Shown here in pieces: positions 44,848-54,101 of a stretch of 64,000 bases of DNA (position 1 is the first letter of the stretch; the number at the start of each line of letters is the position of its first letter). Made by a program: the position numbers and the translations under genes. A model generated the notes under the pieces. The model was not told the DNA's origin, searched no databases, and worked only from the letters and a program-made list of their open reading frames with translations. This DNA comes from Johnsonella sp. (GTDB lineage: Bacteria; Bacillota; Clostridia; Lachnospirales; Lachnospiraceae), in the NCBI GenBank assembly GCA_030529445.1, contig JAUMWW010000007.1, positions 1 to 64,000 of the forward strand, written 5' to 3'.

Positions 44848-45501
44848 TTATTTACGATCCGCAGAATCTTCCATCCATTCTACGGTATAATGCTGACCTA
44901 TCTCCTCTCCCACATTGATGACATATTGTTTGAGCAGTTCTTTTGCATTATGGTGCGCCTGCATCAAAAGGCTTCCGTCATTTTGTGCATGTATTTTCAT
45001 CGATTCCTGCGCCCGGGCAAATGCTTCCGCCTTTTCCGCCGCCGTAATCTGCGTGAATTTCCCCGTCTCCGATATTAACTCTCCCATCGAATCCGGATCG
45101 GCATTGATATTGAGAATCTGCGCTTCCGGAATATAGATCCTTACCACCCCGTCCTTATCCGGCGCATTTACCTTAACCCTTCCCGCATCGATCCCGATCT
45201 CTACGATTCCGTCATACTCGATCCAGAATTTCTTATACCCGTACTGAAAGAGCCCGTATTGAAACAATCCGTCGGGCTGCTTCTCATATTCCGCAACATC
45301 ATGGTAATAGCATCTGAGCGTTGCAAGCTCACAGATCTTATTTACTGCGGAAAACTCCGCCCGACTCTCTTTCCTCTCCTTTTTTCCGCCCAAAAACGGC
45401 AGCGCAAAAACAAGCGCAATAAGCGCAAACGCCGTTATCGCGGTATTAAAGAAAAAGATTTTCGCATATTTTTTCTCGGACTTGTTTTTCGACTCCCGCA
45501 T
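44848..45501 (-). CDS. DUF4230 family membrane-anchored protein, copy 2
   Basis: A 217-residue protein with an N-terminal membrane anchor at about 17-38 and an extracytoplasmic domain with the DUF4230 pattern: ELATLRCYYHDVAEYE, FWIEYDGIVEIGIDAGRV and VRIYIPEAQIL. C-terminal half helical (AEKAEAFARAQESMKIHA). It is paralogous to the next gene (45515-46069), with similar spacing of these strands. Second gene of the minus-strand unit 46069 to 44278. Confidence 0.75.
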   Translation of the reverse strand: MRESKNKSEKKYAKIFFFNTAITAFALIALVFALPFLGGKKERKESRAEFSAVNKICELATLRCYYHDVAEYEKQPDGLFQYGLFQYGYKKFWIEYDGIVEIGIDAGRVKVNAPDKDGVVRIYIPEAQILNINADPDSMGELISETGKFTQITAAEKAEAFARAQESMKIHAQNDGSLLMQAHHNAKELLKQYVINVGEEIGQHYTVEWMEDSADRK

Positions 45502-45514
45502 AAGCCTCCTCCTC

Positions 45515-46069
45515 TCAGCTCCAGATGATGGTATAGCCCTGTGCCGCGATAAGCGGCAGGAGAAGAGCCTCTATGACGGAGCGCAGATTTTCCTCTGCCG
45601 AAATCAGCAGCTCTTTTGATTCCTTCGCCTCAGCCAGAGCATCCTCTCTGCATAAAACAAGCGCATCCTTTAATTCCAGCTTTGTATTGTTCGGAATGAA
45701 GGAGAGGGATTTCTCATCAACCGTATTGGAGGTGATCCTGATTTCCGGCAGTATCGGACGGATCGTCCTGCTTACATCATTAATCTCAAAGCGCACGGCA
45801 TGCATATCGATTCCCGCCTTCACCGTCGCGTTATATCGTATATGGCATTTTACCCTGCCCTTCTTTTCATCCTGATAGAGCTTTGCGATTCCGTTATAGG
45901 TAAACTGCGAGGTCGAAAGCTCGGCGATATCAATCGCTTCCTTCAATGTCGAGGAGGTGATTATCGTTTCCTCCCCCTTTTCAAAAGGGGAAATCGGCTT
46001 GGCTTTGATCATCATCACCGCCAGAATCATACCGACTGCAAATGGCAAAAAGCTGATTATTTTCTTCAT
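45515..46069 (-). CDS. DUF4230 family membrane-anchored protein, copy 1
   Basis: A 184-residue paralog with membrane anchor at about 4-21 (FLPFAVGMILAVMMIKA). Domain marks: SSTLKEAIDIAELSTSQFTY, then CHIRYNATVKAGIDMH, and a long helix LCREDALAEAKESKELLIS. The ATG at 46069 is chosen because AGGAGGAG stands before it; the longer frame to 46150 adds an unconserved, non-signal stretch. The gene is divergent from the DUF2339 gene, with about 280 bases between. Function of the family is unknown; domain placement suggests surface or envelope role. Confidence 0.7.
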   Translation of the reverse strand: MKKIISFLPFAVGMILAVMMIKAKPISPFEKGEETIITSSTLKEAIDIAELSTSQFTYNGIAKLYQDEKKGRVKCHIRYNATVKAGIDMHAVRFEINDVSRTIRPILPEIRITSNTVDEKSLSFIPNNTKLELKDALVLCREDALAEAKESKELLISAEENLRSVIEALLLPLIAAQGYTIIWS

Positions 46070-46232
46070 CTTTTTTCTCCTCCTATTATCATCATTATAA
46101 TCAATCTCATCGGAAGATGACAAGTATATTCTGCCCGAAATCCGGAGCATTTACCGCCTTTTCTTCCCTTCTTCCTTCTTTTTTTCCTTCTTTCAAAGAA
46201 AGAATATAATTTTGCATCCAAAAATAAAATGC

Positions 46233-46261
46233 TTGATTTTCACCCCGTTCTTGCATATATT
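46233..46261 (+). promoter_or_regulatory. Promoter of the DUF2339 gene
   Basis: TTGATT (46233-46238), 17 bases, TATATT (46256-46261). Confidence 0.5.
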
Positions 46262-46272
46262 TGTGCTGTAAG

Positions 46273-46323
46273 CCGAAATAAAAAAGAGCTGCAATGCTTT
46301 CTGTGATTTTATTTTTATTTCGG
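46273..46323 (+). promoter_or_regulatory. Leader hairpin before the DUF2339 gene
   Basis: CCGAAATAAAAA (46273-46284) pairs with TTTTTATTTCGG (46312-46323), 12 perfect base pairs around a 27-base loop, about 28 bases upstream of the ATG. A T-rich tail is missing, so it is more likely an mRNA-stability or ribosome-access element than a terminator. Confidence 0.5.
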
Positions 46324-46351
46324 AAAATCAATTTTAAATGGGAGAAAAGAA

Positions 46352-48466
46352 ATGAGAACCATAGAGAACCGTTTGGGGGAACTGGAATTTCGCATCCAAA
46401 AATTGGAAGAGGAAATCCGGCTCCTGCGCAATGAAGAAAAAACCGAATTTGCAAAAAGCAGTTCGAATTTATTTGTGGAGCTTGAGAATCTTCCGAATAA
46501 AACCGCAGCCGAAGCATACAGTGCAGAGACGATACCTTTCCAAGAAGGAGAGCTCGGCAAATATGAGGCTTTGGATAAAACACCTGTCGAAAGTTTTTCT
46601 TCTCCAGAAGAAGCACAAGAGCAGCCTTCTCTAAAGAAAAACAAGGACAGGGAATCTTTGGTCGGAAAATACTTTATCGGCGCTTTGGCGTCACTCTTGA
46701 TATTTATCGCAGCCGCATCCTTTATCGCAATCGTATGGAACCGAATCAGTCCGCAGATAAAGCTCGCCATCGTCAGCATCGCGGGGCTTGCACTGAGCGC
46801 GCTCGGATTTAAGATGACGCTTAAAAAAGCAAGCAATATCAGTTCCATTATTTTCGGAACCGGAATCGGGCTCGTCTATATTGCACTTGCATCGGCAAGT
46901 TTGATTTTTTCTCTGATCAGCCACGAAGCCTCCGCCTCGCTCTGCGTGCTTTGGACGATAATGATTTTATTTTCGCATCGCTATACCAAATTATATTTTA
47001 CGATGGTCATCGCATCGATAGGTAGCTTTATCAATCTTTGTCTGGAACTTGCTTATATCGAAAGCTCCCGGGATATTTTGCTCGTTATCGTCTACACGGG
47101 CATCGTTATGATTATGCTGCTCTATATGAGCAATTCGCTTGACAAAATCCGCAATGTCATCAGCATCTTTTTCGCTTTTTTCAACTTTGCATTGATTTTC
47201 GGGTCAACTTTTGGATTTTGGGACTCGCCCTATCCTATGGCGCAGACCCTCGCTACCCTGATTATGCTGCTGATTACCAATTGGATGTATCGTTTGGCAA
47301 ACAGAGAAGATATTCGCTATACTTATTTTCTTCTCTCCTTTTTCTCGACCTTGTTTTTATTTGCCAATATCGACTTTTCGTTTTCGGATTCAAAATGGCT
47401 TAATCTGAGCTCTCTGCAATGCTCCATCCTTTTCTTCGCTTTGATATTGGCACAATTTATCCTCAACCATATTTTATATCCGAAAATCGAGAATTTGCTG
47501 AGCATGTTCTATACATTGGTGCTCTATCTCGCGATGCTCATCATCAACAATATCCTCCTCGATCTTTGGCTGATGGGAGCGGCTCCCATCCTTCTTTTGT
47601 TTGTTTTGCGCAAAAAGCTCCTAAAGAAAAGCATTCCCCTGCTTTATCTGATGCTCTTTATCTTTTTGGATCTGCTTTTCAGTTATGACCAAAACAATGT
47701 TTGGACGCTTATTTTCAATATCGCCAATCTGCTCCTGCTCTTCTATATTTTATATGAAGAAAAAACCGAAAACCTCTTATATAAAAATGCGGCACTTGCC
47801 GTTTTGCTTTTGGCTTACTTTAAAATTTCCTATAATATCTGCAATCTGACGCATTGGAATACCCATATCTACGATATCGAAAATTTCCTTGCTTATGTGA
47901 TGAGCGTCTGTACGGTGATGATTGCTTACAAATGCAAATACCTGAGCCATAAGGGCGAAGGGCAGCCTCATTCACTTCAACATTCAGGGCTTTATTTCCT
48001 TTCGATCGTATTATATTTTTTCGGAATGCGGGAAATATTCCGTGTCGATCCGGTGCTTCTTCGTTTTATCATCATGCTGGCAAGCTTGAGCCTTGCATTA
48101 TTTCAAAGCCGTCTGCTGCTTTCGGATTATGAAAAAATCCCGGATCTCATCGGCATTTGGCTTGTTCTCAAGTATTTTATCTTTACCTGGGTCATGCTGC
48201 GCGCCTTCTGGGAGCTTCCCTTTGACTCCGTAGTCTACAGTGTTGCCGGATTACTGCTGGCGGTCGCTGCGATTTATGCCGGCTTTCAGCTCAAGATCAA
48301 AATTACCCGGCAATTCGGACTTGCCATCACGATGCTCATGGTCGCAAAATTTATTTTTGTGGATCTTCAGGGAGAAAACTCGATAACACGGGTGCTTTCC
48401 TTTGCCGCCGGCGGCGTGCTCTGCTTTATCATCAGCATCATCTACAACCGCCTCAGCAAAGAATAG
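46352..48466 (+). CDS. DUF2339 multi-pass membrane protein
   Basis: A 704-residue protein. Residues 1-35 (MRTIENRLGELEFRIQKL then EEEIRLLRN) form a coiled coil; 40-100 is a polar linker; from about residue 115 there are some twenty hydrophobic segments, in the style of DUF2339 proteins. The first membrane block has KYFIGALASLLIFIAAASFI and KLAIVSIAGLALSALG. Family function is unknown, though similar proteins are proposed in envelope processes. RBS GGGAG precedes the ATG. It stands alone between the DUF4230 genes (divergent) and the terminator at 48494-48542. Confidence 0.75.
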   Translation: MRTIENRLGELEFRIQKLEEEIRLLRNEEKTEFAKSSSNLFVELENLPNKTAAEAYSAETIPFQEGELGKYEALDKTPVESFSSPEEAQEQPSLKKNKDRESLVGKYFIGALASLLIFIAAASFIAIVWNRISPQIKLAIVSIAGLALSALGFKMTLKKASNISSIIFGTGIGLVYIALASASLIFSLISHEASASLCVLWTIMILFSHRYTKLYFTMVIASIGSFINLCLELAYIESSRDILLVIVYTGIVMIMLLYMSNSLDKIRNVISIFFAFFNFALIFGSTFGFWDSPYPMAQTLATLIMLLITNWMYRLANREDIRYTYFLLSFFSTLFLFANIDFSFSDSKWLNLSSLQCSILFFALILAQFILNHILYPKIENLLSMFYTLVLYLAMLIINNILLDLWLMGAAPILLLFVLRKKLLKKSIPLLYLMLFIFLDLLFSYDQNNVWTLIFNIANLLLLFYILYEEKTENLLYKNAALAVLLLAYFKISYNICNLTHWNTHIYDIENFLAYVMSVCTVMIAYKCKYLSHKGEGQPHSLQHSGLYFLSIVLYFFGMREIFRVDPVLLRFIIMLASLSLALFQSRLLLSDYEKIPDLIGIWLVLKYFIFTWVMLRAFWELPFDSVVYSVAGLLLAVAAIYAGFQLKIKITRQFGLAITMLMVAKFIFVDLQGENSITRVLSFAAGGVLCFIISIIYNRLSKE

Positions 48467-48483
48467 CCGAATACGAAATCAAA

Positions 48484-48542
48484 AAAACAAAAAGCCGCGC
48501 TTTATTTTTCTGCAAAATAAAAACAGAAAAATAAAGTGCGGC
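48484..48542. terminator. Terminator between DUF2339 and the importer operon
   Basis: GCCGCGCTTTATTTTTCTG (48494-48512) pairs with CAGAAAAATAAAGTGCGGC (48524-48542) in a 19-bp stem with one G-U pair. On the minus strand the T-rich tail TTTTTGTTTTTTT follows, ending the importer operon; on the plus strand no such run follows. Confidence 0.85.
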
Positions 48543-48577
48543 AAATCTCTCTCCCGACAATAGGATATGATTTCCGA

Positions 48578-49363
48578 TCAGCCTATCGGAATGACGCAAT
48601 CGTATCTTTGCTGCCCGTCCAGATCCACCGAGCGTATTCTGACCGGAAGGCTGAAAATTTTTTCCAGATTGCTCTCCGTCATCACCTCCTGCGTCTTTCC
48701 GAAAATGGATTTCCCGTCCCTTCCGAGCATCAGAATATAATCCGCAAGAATCATCGCATGCTGGGGATAATGGGTATTGATAATGATCGAGATCTGCTTT
48801 TCCCTGCAAAATTTCTCCAGAGTCCTTAGGACGATCAGCTGATTTTTGAAGTCGAGATTGGATTCGGGCTCGTCTAAAATCAAGAGCTTAGGCTCGGTGG
48901 CGAGCGCTCTGGCAATCAATGCCATCTGCAGCTCTCCTCCGCTGATCTTACGGCAGCTCTTCCCCCGCAGATGAGAGATTCCGATCTCCTCCATTACCCT
49001 TGCGGCAATCTCCCTGTCTTTTTGCGAGGGCTGCTCAAAAAGCTTCAGATGAGCGTTTCTTCCGAGCAGGACCATATCCTCCACCTTATAGCCGAATACC
49101 GACTGCTTTGCCTGAGGCACATAGCCTATGCTCGTCCAAAGCTCCTTATAGCTGATTTCATCAAGTTTTCTTCCGTCTATCCTCGTTTCTCCGCTTCTCC
49201 AGGGCAGGAGCCCGAGCATGCATTTTAAGAGCGTCGTCTTTCCTACGCCGTTTGAACCGAGAATTGCAAGAATCTCTCCCTGCTTTAATTCGAGCTCGAT
49301 ATCTTGCAAAATATTCTTTTCTTTCGTATATCCAAAGCTGCACTTATCTATTCTGAATTTCAA
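48578..49363 (-). CDS. ABC transporter ATP-binding protein, FepC/FecE type
   Basis: Cytoplasmic ATPase of an iron-complex/cobalamin-type importer, 261 residues. Walker A LGSNGVGKTTLL, Q-loop around GYVPQAKQS, signature ISGGELQMALIARAL, Walker B LLILDEPESNLD and H-loop INTHYPQHAM are all intact. It overlaps the permease by 4 bases (ATGA). Last gene of the nitrogenase-like operon, whose six members read H-like, K-like, D-like, SBP, permease, ATPase. Confidence 0.92.
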   Translation of the reverse strand: MKFRIDKCSFGYTKEKNILQDIELELKQGEILAILGSNGVGKTTLLKCMLGLLPWRSGETRIDGRKLDEISYKELWTSIGYVPQAKQSVFGYKVEDMVLLGRNAHLKLFEQPSQKDREIAARVMEEIGISHLRGKSCRKISGGELQMALIARALATEPKLLILDEPESNLDFKNQLIVLRTLEKFCREKQISIIINTHYPQHAMILADYILMLGRDGKSIFGKTQEVMTESNLEKIFSLPVRIRSVDLDGQQRYDCVIPIG

Positions 49364-50418
49364 AGTCCGGCTCCTCCTGTTTTACGCATTAAAAAAATGA
49401 AAAACGGCGCTCCGATCAAGGCGGTAAGGATGGATACGGGGATTTCTCCTGCCGTCGCGGTTCTGGCAAGCGTATCGATCAGCAAAAATATTGCCGCCCC
49501 GACGGAAATGGAAGCGGGAATCACATAGATATTGCTGTTTCCGTAGATCATCCGGCAAATATGGGGCACTAAAAGTCCGAGCCATCCGATGGAGCCGCAG
49601 GTGGAAATAATCGCCGCCGTAATCATTGTGGACGCCAGTATCGCCAGGTTTCTGGTCACTCCTGCCCTTACGCCCAGGGTCTTTGCCTCGTCCTCATTCA
49701 AGGAAAGAACATTTAATTTCCATCTGAGCAAAAAGAGCACCACCATCCCGGTAAGCAACGCGGGCATCGCAAAAAGCAAGGTTTTTTGTCTTACGGAGCT
49801 CAATCCTCCCATCAGCCAGAAAGTGATCGCGGGCAGTGCATCCTGCGGATCCGCCACATACTTGACGATGCTCACCATCGCCTGAAAAATCGAACCTACG
49901 ACAATTCCCGATAATACGATCATAATGATGGACCTTTCATTCCTGATCCGACTGATCACAAAGACGACTCCTACCGCCGCCAAGCCAAAGACCATAGCCG
50001 CAGTCTGCACATAAAACATATTCCAGCCCATGAGTAGACCGAATACCGCACCGAAAGAAGTCCCCGTAGCGACGCCGAGAGTATCCGGCGTCGCCAGGGG
50101 ATTGGAAAAAATGGACTGAAAGCTCGCTCCCGCGACGCTTAAGCCCGCTCCCGCAAGCAGGGCAAGCAGCACTCTCGGGAATCTCACCTTCCATACGACG
50201 GTTTCCGCCATCGGATTTACCTCCACCCGATTGATCTTATCGATGATCAGCAGAGCCACCTCTTTGATATTCATCGGATATCTTCCGAGTCCCATCGCAA
50301 AGAGTCCCAAAAAACAGGCAAAAATTCCAATCAGCCAAATGCTCAGTATCTTTTTTCTATGCAGCTTATCGGAATACCCCTGCATTTTAATCTTGCTCAT
50401 CTTTCGTGTAGCCTCCAA
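49360..50418 (-). CDS. FecCD family ABC transporter permease
   Basis: A 352-residue membrane permease with about nine to ten helices, typical of siderophore, heme, and cobalamin importers. The marks RFPRVLLALLAGAGLSVAGA and SNPLATPDTLGVATGTSFGA are near residues 79-125, and GSIGWLGLLVPHICRMIYG near residue 280; only FecCD family members show this. Starts two bases after the lipoprotein gene stops and overlaps the ATPase. Confidence 0.93.
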   Translation of the reverse strand: MEATRKMSKIKMQGYSDKLHRKKILSIWLIGIFACFLGLFAMGLGRYPMNIKEVALLIIDKINRVEVNPMAETVVWKVRFPRVLLALLAGAGLSVAGASFQSIFSNPLATPDTLGVATGTSFGAVFGLLMGWNMFYVQTAAMVFGLAAVGVVFVISRIRNERSIIMIVLSGIVVGSIFQAMVSIVKYVADPQDALPAITFWLMGGLSSVRQKTLLFAMPALLTGMVVLFLLRWKLNVLSLNEDEAKTLGVRAGVTRNLAILASTMITAAIISTCGSIGWLGLLVPHICRMIYGNSNIYVIPASISVGAAIFLLIDTLARTATAGEIPVSILTALIGAPFFIFLMRKTGGAGL

Positions 50419-50420
50419 AA

Positions 50421-51641
50421 TTACCAGTTGCCTGCCGCCTCACGGGGAGGATTCAAAATATTGTTGACATCCTCATCCGTCAGCTCTACATTGAAAAACT
50501 CCTTATAATAATCCTTAAACTCCTGTGCGATATCGATATCCGCAAACTGCTCCGGATACATCTGCTTTGCCACCCAGAGCATGGTTACCGGAGTATCCAC
50601 TCCCGGCGTAAAGGTACGGTAGGAGCCGAGAGGCATCTTATGTACTCTCTTGTTCTTCACCGCATTAACCTGAGACCAGTCATCCTCGCCGATCGCGTTA
50701 TTGTATAAATCCTCCGGCATCGTGGACGTGAAATTCGTGATATAGATGAGATCCGGATTCCACTCATAGATCTGCTCCATATCGGTAGGGCTCGGTCCCT
50801 TCTTATCCAGCGCCGCCGCCACATTGATGCCTCCTGCCATATTGATCCAGAAATTACCGAAGAAATTCTGACCGGATACCACCATTGTTTTGTCATCATA
50901 TCGGAAGATATGCAGAGCTCTCACCCTATCCTCTTCCTTGATATCCTTTACTCTCTCCTGAATCTCGTCATAAACCTTCTGGCTATATGCCGTGATCTTA
51001 TCCTCTGAAGGACCCTCTCCCGGGAACATTGCCGCCATCAGTCTGAACCAGTCATTATAAGTTTCTATACAGTTATAATCATTCTGCTGTGCATGAACGG
51101 CAATACCCGTCAGCCCTGCATTTTCAAGCATCTGCTTCTGTTCGTCGTTAATCGCGCTATAAAGCACGACATCCGGCTCAAGAGCAATCAGCTCTTCGAC
51201 ATTCGGAGTTTCCCCGTGAATAAAGGAAGTATTTGATTCCAGAATATCCGGGAAGAGCTTGCCCAAAAGTCCGCTCTCCGCAGCCGCATAGGAGAAGGGC
51301 TCCATACCTACCACCTTCGAACCGGAACCCAGATAGGTCGTAATGACGGAAGGAAGAGGATACATGCTCAGAACCACTACTCTTTCAATCTTTTCCGGAA
51401 CTTCGACATCGTTTCCGTTCATATCCTTTATGATTCTGGTTTTCTTCTCATTCTCAGAAACCGCGCTCTGACTGCTTTCCTGCTTCGTTTCCTTTGCCTC
51501 CCCTGCCTCGGAGGTGCCGCTTTCCTGTATCTGGGTTTGAGCCGTGCTTTCCGGCTTTGTCTCTTCCGGCTTTTTTGCACAGGCAGCCAATCCTACCGAC
51601 ATAATCAGTAAAGCGGATAATAAGATTTTTTTGACTCTCAT
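50421..51641 (-). CDS. Lipoprotein, periplasmic-binding-type component of the importer
   Basis: A 406-residue substrate-binding lipoprotein. Signal peptide with lipobox LAAC: SVGLAACAKK, lipidated Cys at residue 21, followed by a Ser/Glu/Gln-rich linker to about 70. The class III (BtuF/FhuD) domain contains ERVVVLSMYPLPSVITTYLG and ELIALEPDVVLYS. The ligand cannot be inferred. RBS AAAGGAG precedes ATG. It follows the D-like gene after 112 bases, within which a weak inverted repeat GCATGC/GCATG lies; no clear separate promoter seen. Confidence 0.9.
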   Translation of the reverse strand: MRVKKILLSALLIMSVGLAACAKKPEETKPESTAQTQIQESGTSEAGEAKETKQESSQSAVSENEKKTRIIKDMNGNDVEVPEKIERVVVLSMYPLPSVITTYLGSGSKVVGMEPFSYAAAESGLLGKLFPDILESNTSFIHGETPNVEELIALEPDVVLYSAINDEQKQMLENAGLTGIAVHAQQNDYNCIETYNDWFRLMAAMFPGEGPSEDKITAYSQKVYDEIQERVKDIKEEDRVRALHIFRYDDKTMVVSGQNFFGNFWINMAGGINVAAALDKKGPSPTDMEQIYEWNPDLIYITNFTSTMPEDLYNNAIGEDDWSQVNAVKNKRVHKMPLGSYRTFTPGVDTPVTMLWVAKQMYPEQFADIDIAQEFKDYYKEFFNVELTDEDVNNILNPPREAAGNW

Positions 51642-51753
51642 AAAATTCTCCTTTATACTATGATGTAAATTTATTAATATATCTCCTTATGCATGAGATG
51701 ATATTACAAAATAAACTCCTCTGCGCATGCATTTTCATGCCGTTTTTGCCTCG

Positions 51754-52845
51754 CTACCGAAATTGCGACTCATATCCCTGTCTGAAATGAGAGGATACCG
51801 CAAAATGAGGGAAAGGAATCTTCTCGGCATCCGTATCGATCAAATCCAGGATCAGTGGATCCGCCATTACCTTGCGATAGCCGGCATTGACCTCCCTCTC
51901 CAGATCAGCTTCCGTATCCAGTACCAAAATTCGGTTTCCGAGGGCTTCCTCCGCCCGAAAAGCCGTCGCAGCCCTTGCATTCCCCTCTTGCAGGGCAATG
52001 GCATGGGCAATCAGAGGATCGTGTATAATGAGCAGTTCTCCGCTCTCCTCTCCCCTGCTTTCCATGATCCGGGAGCATTTTTCTTCCATGCTCTTTTCCA
52101 AGGCTTTAAAATACTCCTCTGCCTCCCCTATCGGCAGTCCCGCCAGATAAGGGATTCCAAAATACTGCTCCATCCACTGCGCAAGCTTGATTCCCGCCTG
52201 ATTTACAACCAAATTCAGCTTCGCCCTGCTCATCATCCTGATCTTTTCGAAGTCGGATTCTCTGCCGAAACTGCAAAGAATCTCATATCCCTTTGCCCTG
52301 ATTTTTTCTTCGATTCGATCGATCTGTTCGGAAGTAAAATCCAGCGGGGTGATCCCGAGAATATTGACCGAGTTTTCTATTTTTTCATCTTCGGCATCCT
52401 CGGGCAGGAGGCGATCCAGCAATTCTATCCCCGCCTTTGCAATCCCCTCCCAATACTGCCCCAATCCGTTCGTATTTAAACCGAGGGTGATCACTCCGGA
52501 TCTTTCTTCTATTTCCTTTGCCAAACCTTCAAAATCCGTGCCGATCACCAGAGGAACCGGGCTTCCCACTACGGCGATCACCTCGGGCCTGAGCTCTTTT
52601 GCCGCATCGAGTATGCGCCGTATATATCTTTCTTCCTCACCCATCGCCACATCTATCTTTCTGAGTCCGGAACAGAATACCCCTTTTTTCGAACCGTACC
52701 ATCTCGGCTCGTCAAAGCCCGTATAATTTGCCGTACAGCCCTGTGCGTCATGAATGACAATCAGACTGTTTAAGGCGTAAAGAAGTGAACAGCTTCCCGA
52801 ATAGTCCGGAGCAAAGGGCGGCAAATAAACGCTTAACTGACCCAT
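51754..52845 (-). CDS. Nitrogenase component-1-like protein, D-like subunit
   Basis: A 363-residue protein of the nitrogenase component 1 superfamily (relatives: NifDK, BchNB, CfbD, MarDK). Cysteines C19 (DYSGSCSLL), C37 (HDAQGCTANY) and C58 (GVFCSGL) match the expected first two P-cluster-type ligand sites plus one; the third classic site (Cys in STC-x-x-x-IG) is replaced by GSPVPLVIGTD. LNLVVNQAGIKLAQWMEQYF replaces the cofactor-binding region, with no Cys275 counterpart. So it could bind an Fe-S cluster with its partner but not FeMo-cofactor. At 363 residues it is shorter than NifD (about 490). Start overlaps the K-like stop (TAATG). Confidence 0.85.
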   Translation of the reverse strand: MGQLSVYLPPFAPDYSGSCSLLYALNSLIVIHDAQGCTANYTGFDEPRWYGSKKGVFCSGLRKIDVAMGEEERYIRRILDAAKELRPEVIAVVGSPVPLVIGTDFEGLAKEIEERSGVITLGLNTNGLGQYWEGIAKAGIELLDRLLPEDAEDEKIENSVNILGITPLDFTSEQIDRIEEKIRAKGYEILCSFGRESDFEKIRMMSRAKLNLVVNQAGIKLAQWMEQYFGIPYLAGLPIGEAEEYFKALEKSMEEKCSRIMESRGEESGELLIIHDPLIAHAIALQEGNARAATAFRAEEALGNRILVLDTEADLEREVNAGYRKVMADPLILDLIDTDAEKIPFPHFAVSSHFRQGYESQFR

Positions 52846-54101
52846 TATATCACCAGCCCTTCTTCTTTGATCCTCGTCTGCAAATCCTGCGTCTCTTTTA
52901 CCGCCTCCATCATCTTTTGCATTAAAAATTCGATTCCCTCGTAACCAAAACAGCCCTCATCCATCATCAGATTCAAAAAATGACCGGTTTGCGCCATATA
53001 GGCTCCGTCATAACCGATTGCCAGAACCTCCCGGTTGATATGTTCAAAAAGAATGGTCTTAAAATGCTGCGTCTGAATAAATTTGCATCCTCTTTCGGCA
53101 AGCGCCCTCATATAAGGCTCTTCAAAGGGAGGGAGCACCTGGGCGACTACCGCCTCTACATTAAATCCCATATCGCTTAAGGACTTCGCCAGATGAAAGG
53201 GTCTGCTGACGCTGCCCTGGCTGATCCGAATCGGCATATCCTTGATAAGCGCTTTGGCTTCTTCTATCGCCTCCAAAGCGGCGTTTTTCTCCCTGCTCAG
53301 ATCCGGCATGGTTTTTACCCCGAGCTGCGCTTCAAAGAATTCATAAATCTTTCTATAGGATTCCTCCACCGAATCCGGATGGAAGCTCGTATATGCCGAA
53401 ACAGAAGCAATTCCCTTCTGCCGCATTTCCGAAGCGGCACGTTCAAGAACCGGGGACAGATTCAGATTCCACCTGCTCTCCCCCATCTTCTGAAAGTCTT
53501 CAAAGCTCTGCTTCTCCTGCAGCTGGTGCACCTCTTCTATGCCCATAGCCTCCAAGAACCGGAATATTTCGCCGCTTCTCCTTAAGGGAACGAAGGGAAC
53601 CAAAATATTCAAGGTCTTTTTCTTTTCTCTTCGGTGATCCAAAAAGGAATACATCATTGCCAAATTCGTAACCAGAGGAGGCGTCGATGTGTTCATCGTA
53701 ATCGGATTCATATGCCCTGCCCTGAAATGTATATCCGGTATTTCGGCGTTGAGCTCTTCCATCACCTTATCCACATCGGTGCCGATCAGGTCATCCAGGC
53801 AGCTGACCACAACGCTCAGAGCCTTCGGTCTCTTTCTGAGCCTGCCCAAAAGCTCCTTTGTCGCCGATCTGATCTGCTCGTCATATCCTCTTGCAATCTC
53901 CTGCGCATCAAGAAAATAATAGCTCACCTTATGCTTGATATTCTGCCCGATTGCGCCCAGCGCCGAATGCCTGCCGCAGGCAGGGGGGCAGACAAAAAGA
54001 ACATGAAGATCCGGAACGAGGCATAATATATGCACCAAACCCCAGTCTCCGTGACTTGGCGCCGTATACTCCAAGGATTCTTCGTATTGGAAGCAGCTCA
54101 T
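52845..54101 (-). CDS. Nitrogenase component-1-like protein, K-like subunit
   Basis: A 418-residue second component 1-like subunit. Marks: APSHGDWGLVHILCLVPD, then FVCPPACGRHSALGAIG with C38 and C42, then VVVSCLDDLIGTDVD with C101, and the HMNPITMNTSTPP region. These fit a family of uncharacterised component 1 proteins in Clostridia and methanogens (group IV type). C3, C27, C38, C42 and C101 could hold an Fe-S cluster. The C-terminal half has GFNVEAVVAQVLPPFEEPY and DEGCFGYEGIEFLMQKM as expected. It overlaps the H-like gene by 4 bases with AGGAGGAG before its ATG. Confidence 0.85.
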   Translation of the reverse strand: MSCFQYEESLEYTAPSHGDWGLVHILCLVPDLHVLFVCPPACGRHSALGAIGQNIKHKVSYYFLDAQEIARGYDEQIRSATKELLGRLRKRPKALSVVVSCLDDLIGTDVDKVMEELNAEIPDIHFRAGHMNPITMNTSTPPLVTNLAMMYSFLDHRREKKKTLNILVPFVPLRRSGEIFRFLEAMGIEEVHQLQEKQSFEDFQKMGESRWNLNLSPVLERAASEMRQKGIASVSAYTSFHPDSVEESYRKIYEFFEAQLGVKTMPDLSREKNAALEAIEEAKALIKDMPIRISQGSVSRPFHLAKSLSDMGFNVEAVVAQVLPPFEEPYMRALAERGCKFIQTQHFKTILFEHINREVLAIGYDGAYMAQTGHFLNLMMDEGCFGYEGIEFLMQKMMEAVKETQDLQTRIKEEGLVI

